DNA of 10,384 nt from the NCBI GenBank assembly GCA_002774465.1, contig PEYH01000035.1:1-10384 (forward strand), given 5' to 3'. A program made the position numbers and the translations under genes. The notes under the pieces were generated by a model. It was given only the letters and a program-made list of their open reading frames with translations, made no database searches and was not told the DNA's origin. Shown here piece after piece: positions 1 to 4,123 of this stretch. This stretch comes from Parcubacteria group bacterium CG08_land_8_20_14_0_20_43_9. Lineage in GTDB: Bacteria; Patescibacteriota; Minisyncoccia; Minisyncoccales; PEYH01. Numbering within the stretch: the stretch's first letter is position 1; every line of letters begins with the position of its first letter.

Positions 1-750
1 GATGTCGGGCGAAGGATGACCATAGGGATTGTTTTCTCCCGCCGAAATTACAGCCACGCTCGGAGCAACCGCTTTTACAAAATCTTCTGAAGTGGAATAC
101 CGGCTTCCGTGGTGGGCGACTTTCAAGATATCGGCGCCAACTGACAAGCCCTTCTCTGCCAACAGCGCCTCTACCCGACTTGAAATATCGCCGGGCAGTA
201 AAGCTCTCCGGCCATTACTGTCCAGCATTAAAACAATAGAAGTGTCGTTTAAGTTGCTAACGTTTCTATTTTCCAAACTTTCAAAAGGATACAACACATT
301 GATATATCGATATGTCGAAATATCGATATTCAGGCCTTGTTCAGCAATCCAAACATTCGCCCCTTCTTTTTCCATCGCTTTCTTCCATTCTTGAAAAAGG
401 GAGCTATCGCTGTTCACCCCGGTCCACAGGATATTTTCCACCTTATATCTCCTCAGCGCCTCCACCAAACCGAATAAATGGTCCTTATCGGGATGAGTCA
501 AAACAATCAAATCAATACTCCTGTCCCAAAAAGGCATCATGGATTCCAGTTTTTTAATAACAGAATCGTCCGGCCCTCCGTCAACCAAAATCTGCTGTCT
601 CTGCGGGCCCTCAATGAATATGCTGTCGCCCTGGCCGACATCAAAAAAACAAATCTCCAATCCCCTCTCTTTGCTTATCTCCCAAACAACCAGCCATGAA
701 AAAACATTCAGCACAATCAAGATTATTAAAATCGTTTTCTTGTTTATCAT
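1..750 (-). CDS. ComEC/Rec2-type metallo-beta-lactamase-fold hydrolase, membrane-anchored, C-terminus cut by window edge
   Basis: Reading leftwards from an ATG at 750, 250 codons are open to the window edge, so the C-terminus is missing. Residues 4-22 form one hydrophobic segment, a likely membrane anchor or uncleaved signal, which would place the domain outside the membrane. The rest matches the metallo-hydrolase domain at the end of ComEC competence proteins: DVGQGDS (37-43), the metal motif THPDKDH (85-91, an HxDxDH variant common in this subfamily), NDTS (168-171), LPGDI (185-189), HHGS (213-216) and GHPS (244-247). The multi-spanning Competence domain of full ComEC is absent. Known family members are predicted phosphodiesterases or nucleases; a role in DNA uptake or nucleotide scavenging is inference. 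The start is immediately preceded by GAGGGA, too close for a normal ribosome site, and a -10 box lies 6 nt upstream. Confidence 0.9.
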   Translation of the reverse strand, partial: MINKKTILIILIVLNVFSWLVVWEISKERGLEICFFDVGQGDSIFIEGPQRQQILVDGGPDDSVIKKLESMMPFWDRSIDLIVLTHPDKDHLFGLVEALRRYKVENILWTGVNSDSSLFQEWKKAMEKEGANVWIAEQGLNIDISTYRYINVLYPFESLENRNVSNLNDTSIVLMLDSNGRRALLPGDISSRVEALLAEKGLSVGADILKVAHHGSRYSTSEDFVKAVAPSVAVISAGENNPYGHPSPDI

Positions 751-756
751 TCCCTC

Positions 757-784
757 ATTTTATCTGAAATACTTTTAAACTCAA
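757..784 (-). promoter_or_regulatory. Predicted sigma70-type promoter of the ComEC-like gene, leaderless arrangement
   Basis: On the minus strand TTGAGT (784-779) is followed after 16 bp by TAAAAT (762-757), then six bases and the ATG at 750. The -10 box is 5/6 to consensus and the -35 box 4/6. With normal spacing, transcription would begin at or next to the A of the start codon. The -35 box overlaps the end of the upstream hairpin at 783-809. Confidence is moderate because the -35 match is weak. Confidence 0.5.
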
Positions 785-809
785 AACTGCCGGGACGCTC
801 CGCAGTTTT
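783..809 (-). terminator. Hairpin terminator downstream of the short-chain dehydrogenase gene
   Basis: AAAACTGC (783-790) and GCAGTTTT (802-809) are perfect inverted arms around an 11-base, GC-rich loop that can pair partly. The A/T tails give a U-tract on either strand. It lies after the dehydrogenase stop codon and before the ComEC-like gene, so it probably ends the upstream transcript. The 57 A/T-rich bases between the stop and the hairpin are unusually long, and the T-run is only four bases, so efficiency is uncertain. Confidence 0.65.
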
Positions 810-816
810 CTCTTAA

Positions 817-866
817 TTTTTAATCTTTCATTCTCTTTTTTAATTTTTCATTTTTAATTTTTTATT
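817..866. repeat. Three imperfect 16-bp A/T-rich repeats
   Basis: Three copies resembling TTTTTAATTTTTCATT lie at 817-832, 837-852 and 851-866; each differs from the middle copy by zero to one base. The last copy ends directly at the stop codon of the dehydrogenase. They fill the space between that gene and its terminator hairpin. It could be low-complexity sequence from replication slippage; no protein-binding function is evident. Confidence 0.5.
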
Positions 867-1628
867 TTACATTGACATATATCCCCCGTCCACTATTATC
901 ATATCCCCGGTGATGTATGACGCCTCGTCTGACGCCAGAAACACAACCAGCCCGGATATTTCTTCCGGCCTGCCCATCCTTTTGAGCGGTATTCTGGCCA
1001 TAATCGCTTCAAGCGTCTTCGGGTCCATTTTTACCGACGCCACCATTGGCGTGTCTATCACGCCCGGCGCAATGGCATTGACCGTGATATTATAAGGAGC
1101 CAATTCCAGCGCCAGCGCTTCGGTGAAACCGACTATCCCTCCCTTGGAAGCGCAATAATGAGTCAGGCCCTGAAAACCTACTCCAACTTGGCCGGCGGCG
1201 ATTGAGGCGATATTGATTATCCGACCGAATTTTTGCTTTATCATCTCCGGCGCTACCGCTTTGGCGCACCAATAGTAGCCCCTTAAATTAATGTTAATGG
1301 TCTTTTCCCAATCCTCGTCAGTCAAATCCACAAAGGGCTTGAATTGGCAAATGCCGACATTATTCACCAAGATATCAATTTTGCCGAATTTCTTTATTGC
1401 CGTTGACACCATCCCGTCTATCTCTTTTTTATTGGTAACATCGCATTTGATTGCTATCGCTTCTCCGCCCGCCTCTTCAATTTCCACAACTACTTGTTCG
1501 CACTCCTCTAAGTCAATGTCGCTTACCACCACTTTAGCGCCCGCTTGGGCCAAAAGCAGAGAATGAGTCCTGCCCATTCCTCTTCTAGCGCCGGTAACGA
1601 TTGCCACTTTTCCGCTTAAATTAAACAT
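867..1628 (-). CDS. Short-chain dehydrogenase/reductase (classical SDR, FabG-like)
   Basis: This 253-residue protein has full length for a classical SDR. A Rossmann fold is shown by TGARRGMG (12-19), the adenine-site aspartate D63 in CDVT, NNVG at 89-92 (NNAG in most relatives), N114, and the catalytic set S142, Y158 and K162 (YCASK). APGVIDTP follows at 188-194 and the usual GG-containing C-terminus (GDMIIVDGGY, 241-250). D37 at the end of the second strand suggests preference for NAD(H) over NADP(H), although R15-R16 could also touch a phosphate; this is inference. Relatives include 3-oxoacyl-ACP reductases and sugar or alcohol dehydrogenases, and the substrate cannot be told from sequence. 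No fatty-acid gene lies nearby. The gene is 43 bp downstream of the thioredoxin/DsbD-like gene, across a 7-bp tandem repeat, with no Shine-Dalgarno sequence visible. Confidence 0.93.
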   Translation of the reverse strand: MFNLSGKVAIVTGARRGMGRTHSLLLAQAGAKVVVSDIDLEECEQVVVEIEEAGGEAIAIKCDVTNKKEIDGMVSTAIKKFGKIDILVNNVGICQFKPFVDLTDEDWEKTININLRGYYWCAKAVAPEMIKQKFGRIINIASIAAGQVGVGFQGLTHYCASKGGIVGFTEALALELAPYNITVNAIAPGVIDTPMVASVKMDPKTLEAIMARIPLKRMGRPEEISGLVVFLASDEASYITGDMIIVDGGYMSM

Positions 1629-1633
1629 ATTGA

Positions 1634-1668
1634 TAATGATTAATGATTAATGATTAATGATTAATGAT
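1634..1668. repeat. Five perfect tandem copies of a 7-bp unit (TAATGAT)
   Basis: TAATGAT is repeated exactly five times (35 bp) and fills almost the whole gap between the dehydrogenase start (1628) and the preceding stop codon (1672). On the transcribed strand the unit reads ATCATTA. A single related core (AATGATTAAT) lies in the gap at 4107-4116. The copies are too short and unspaced for a CRISPR array. The array sits where a leader or ribosome site would be, so copy number might affect translation of the dehydrogenase; that is speculation. Confidence 0.9.
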
Positions 1669-1671
1669 TCT

Positions 1672-2895
1672 TCAGAGAGAGCCCAATAATCCGGGACTCA
1701 ATATCATTATAATCCCAAGGGCTAAAAGCACAATAGCAGAAACCAATTTTATCGTTCTCAAATATTTTTGCGAAACACCCGTGATTTTCAAAGTAAAAAC
1801 CGCTATCAGGAAAATAATAAAATCATCAATCATATAAAAAATGACATATATCAGGATGTAAATATAGCGGGAAAAAATAGACAGATTCAAATCGCTCAAA
1901 ATATTGGTGAATGCCAGGGGGAAGCCAAAAGAGCAGACTAGTTCCACAGAATTCACTCCGGCGGCCACTGCCACCACGCCCAGAAGCATAACAGGCAGAG
2001 AGCCCTTGCCGGAAACAATTTTCTTCATTGTGCCTAAAAGTTTTTTCTGGGCCCGGGTAAATATCTGTCTTTTTGCCGGCCTGATATCGCAAAGCTTGCA
2101 GACCGCCCTGTACACATAGTCCTTCAAAAGGAAAACCGAAAAAACAACGATAATAACCCCCACTATTGTTGTGATTAGTTGAAGATGTTTGGAAACCAGC
2201 AATAAATTGAGCCAAGCCGAGATAAAGAGAAAATAAACAATGCCGGAAACCAGAATAAATGTTCCCCCGATTATCACTACTCTTCCTCTTATGCCGGTGG
2301 CAACCAGAACGGCCAAAAGGAACCCAAGCGCCACCATGGCGCAGGCGTTGAATCCGTCCAATGTCCCCAAAATAATGGCCAAAGGCAGGGGCGACAATTT
2401 AGACGGATAAATTTCCCAGCCAAAAATAGGAATTTTTATCGGCCTCTCGTCAGGATTCTCCGTGCCATCGCTGTCGCCCAGCAAAAAAATTACATAGTCC
2501 TCTATTTCTTTGCCAGTGCTTTCGTCATCGGTGTATCCCAAAAAATATCTGTCTCCGGCAAAACTTATGGGCACAAATCCTTGCACAGATTGCGGAACTT
2601 TATAGCGTTCATATAATTCTGCGAGCAAGGGGTGGTTCTCGCTGTCGGAAATCAAAAACTCATTGGCAATAAAATTGGAATATTTTTCTTCCAGCTTCTC
2701 GAGGAAGACCTTTTCATGGACGCAATGGACACAGGTTTCGCTGTAGAAAATCGTCATTTCAACTTTATTGCCAACCGCCTCGGCCAAAATCGGCCGGCCG
2801 GTAAAAGAAAAAAAACAGGCAATGCCTATAACAGCGATGAAGCCGCCCTTAAGCAAAGTAATCTCGTTGACGAAATCCTTTTTTAGAAACTGCAT
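1672..2895 (-). CDS. Thioredoxin/glutaredoxin-like domain fused to DsbD/CcdA-like membrane domain
   Basis: The 407-residue protein starts with a signal-anchor helix (about 16-36) followed by a thioredoxin-fold domain (about 45-140) with CVHC (C55, C58) and a probable cis-proline loop, VP at 108-109. The rest is a polytopic membrane domain with about six helices. Two motifs contain lone cysteines: LDGFNACA (C185) and NSVELVCSFGFP (C321). Their placement resembles the paired transmembrane cysteines of DsbD/CcdA electron transporters. The first motif is usually NPC in relatives I recall; here it is NAC. An extra pair, CKLC (266-269), lies in a loop. The inferred role is passing reducing power across the membrane to an extracytoplasmic thioredoxin domain, for disulfide reduction or isomerisation. 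The gene begins 4 bp after the ferredoxin stop codon, implying co-transcription. It ends in TGA, the only TGA stop among the complete genes. Confidence 0.82.
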   Translation of the reverse strand: MQFLKKDFVNEITLLKGGFIAVIGIACFFSFTGRPILAEAVGNKVEMTIFYSETCVHCVHEKVFLEKLEEKYSNFIANEFLISDSENHPLLAELYERYKVPQSVQGFVPISFAGDRYFLGYTDDESTGKEIEDYVIFLLGDSDGTENPDERPIKIPIFGWEIYPSKLSPLPLAIILGTLDGFNACAMVALGFLLAVLVATGIRGRVVIIGGTFILVSGIVYFLFISAWLNLLLVSKHLQLITTIVGVIIVVFSVFLLKDYVYRAVCKLCDIRPAKRQIFTRAQKKLLGTMKKIVSGKGSLPVMLLGVVAVAAGVNSVELVCSFGFPLAFTNILSDLNLSIFSRYIYILIYVIFYMIDDFIIFLIAVFTLKITGVSQKYLRTIKLVSAIVLLALGIIMILSPGLLGSL

Positions 2896-2899
2896 AGAA

Positions 2900-3106
2900 T
2901 TATTTTTCTTTTTTTTCTTCCCTTATTTCTTCTATGGCCCCGAAAGGACAAACCTTCGCGCCCCCGCACTCCCCTAATTTTTCCTGGCTGATAATTTCCG
3001 CTTTCATATCCTGCCCCAACCTGGTGGCTCCATCGCAGGACTGAACGCAGGCCCCGCAGCCAATGCACCTGTCTTTGTTTACTTTGAATCTTTTAGCCAT
3101 ATACAT
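2900..3106 (-). CDS. Single [4Fe-4S] ferredoxin with a likely structural disulfide
   Basis: A 68-residue soluble ferredoxin. CIGCGACVQSC supplies C14, C17 and C20, and a distant CP (C53) would complete one [4Fe-4S] cluster. Two more cysteines, C24 and C47, are left over. In Thermotoga maritima ferredoxin the cysteines at the equivalent places form a disulfide, so C24-C47 probably does the same here. The second cluster of a clostridial-type ferredoxin is absent. The C-terminus is a charged, lysine-rich tail. It is a small electron carrier; its partner is unknown, but the gene lies 4 bp upstream of a thioredoxin/DsbD-like membrane protein, which could be the acceptor (inference). Two in-frame ATGs (3106 and 3100) are possible starts, and neither has a Shine-Dalgarno sequence. 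The second gives MAKRF, also typical of small ferredoxins. Confidence 0.92.
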   Translation of the reverse strand: MYMAKRFKVNKDRCIGCGACVQSCDGATRLGQDMKAEIISQEKLGECGGAKVCPFGAIEEIREEKKEK

Positions 3107-3139
3107 TACACATTAATAATTAAAATAGAAATCTGCAAG

Positions 3140-4099
3140 TTATTTCAGGAAAAATTGGACTATGAAAAAGAGGGCGTAAAGGAACAGAAGGAATTTGGCT
3201 TCTTTCTTGCTGATTTCGTGTTTGGTTCTGGCAAATATGAGAAAAATCAAAACTACGAAGCCGGTGGCAATAAATCCGTCTATAAAAAGAGGCAAATCAT
3301 AAATCCGAAAGGGAGAAATCAGGGCGACTATGCCTAAAACCAAAGTGGAATTAATGATGACAGAGCCAAAAACATTGCCGAGCACCAGTTCTTTTTCCCT
3401 CATCAAAGCAGACCTGACGCCGAAGCTGACTTCTGGCAAGGATGTGCCTAAGGCCACTCCCAAAATGCCTATCAGCACAAGCGGAACATTAAAAGCAAGA
3501 GCTAACCGGCCCGCAGAGAAAACCATCAATTCCGCGCAAACAATCAGCAGAATCAGGCCAAGGAGAAAAATAACCAAATTTTTGAAAAACGCCTTGAACC
3601 CCTCGTCTGCCCCCTGCTCTTTGCTTAAAAATTTTTCTTCTACCTGTTTTTCCCTGACGAACAGCTCCCGCAAATAGAAAACCATAGCCAAAACCAATAT
3701 TATTCCGTCTCCGCGGGAAACCTCTCCGTCTATAACCAACAGCAGGGGCAAGAGGGCGTAAAGCGCGGCGAACATCATTGATTTCTGCAACGCTCTGTCT
3801 TTTATCTTCATCTTCCCGCCTATGAGAACCGCTATCCCTATCACCAGAGTCAGTAAAATAATATTGGCTCCGATTATGTTGCCAAAAGACAACTCGGATT
3901 TTCTCGCTACGGCCGAAGTAACGCCTACGAAAAACTCGGGCAGAGAGCTTAAAAACCCCATCAATATGGTAGCAACAATAAATTTTTTCCATCTTAAAAA
4001 TCTGGCTATCTCCAGCAGGCTGTGCACCGCCCAAGCGCCGGCCTTAGCCAAAACTCCGCCAGCCGCTATGAAGAGTAAAATATACCATCCGAAATGCAT
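3140..4099 (-). CDS. CaCA-family cation/Ca2+ exchanger (YrbG-like)
   Basis: Starting at the ATG at 4099 gives 319 residues; a TTG three codons upstream (4108) is possible but less likely. About ten hydrophobic helices are arranged as two inverted halves, separated by a charged cytoplasmic loop (about 147-172). The two alpha repeats are clear: GFLSSLPE (48-55) with GNIIGAN (73-79), and GTSLPE (218-223) with GNVFGSVIIN (241-250). The ion-binding glutamates E55 and E223 are kept. Compared with the archaeal exchanger NCX_Mj, the first repeat has lost the serine (A78) and asparagine (L82) ligands, while the second keeps S246 and N250. The likely role is exchange of Na+ or H+ for Ca2+ or a similar cation. 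It lies 24 bp downstream of the P-type ATPase, so the two probably form a cation-export unit. Confidence 0.92.
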   Translation of the reverse strand: MHFGWYILLFIAAGGVLAKAGAWAVHSLLEIARFLRWKKFIVATILMGFLSSLPEFFVGVTSAVARKSELSFGNIIGANIILLTLVIGIAVLIGGKMKIKDRALQKSMMFAALYALLPLLLVIDGEVSRGDGIILVLAMVFYLRELFVREKQVEEKFLSKEQGADEGFKAFFKNLVIFLLGLILLIVCAELMVFSAGRLALAFNVPLVLIGILGVALGTSLPEVSFGVRSALMREKELVLGNVFGSVIINSTLVLGIVALISPFRIYDLPLFIDGFIATGFVVLIFLIFARTKHEISKKEAKFLLFLYALFFIVQFFLK

Positions 4100-4123
4100 A
4101 TTTATCAATGATTAATAATAGGA

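Noticed and set aside
29..778. Several plus-strand open frames at the left edge
   Set aside because: They are antisense to the ComEC-like gene, which carries all the conserved motifs of its family in one uninterrupted frame.
1634..1668. A possible CRISPR array at the tandem TAATGAT units
   Set aside because: The units are 7 bp, directly adjacent and without spacers, and no cas gene is nearby.
1672..1674. Possible reassignment of TGA as in some candidate-phyla lineages
   Set aside because: TGA ends the thioredoxin/DsbD-like gene at a sensible place, and no complete gene reads through an in-frame TGA.
3100..3123. TATTAA six bases before the ferredoxin ATG as another leaderless promoter
   Set aside because: The -10 match is only 4/6 and no -35 box lies at 16-18 bp; the A/T-rich gap makes such a match likely by chance.
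3489..4034. A 181-codon minus-strand open frame inside the exchanger gene
   Set aside because: It is an alternative frame of the CaCA exchanger, arginine-rich and without domain features; the exchanger frame shows both alpha repeats.
4099..4108. TTG at 4108 as start of the exchanger
   Set aside because: An ATG three codons downstream starts just before the first helix; neither site has a ribosome-binding sequence and ATG is the more likely start.
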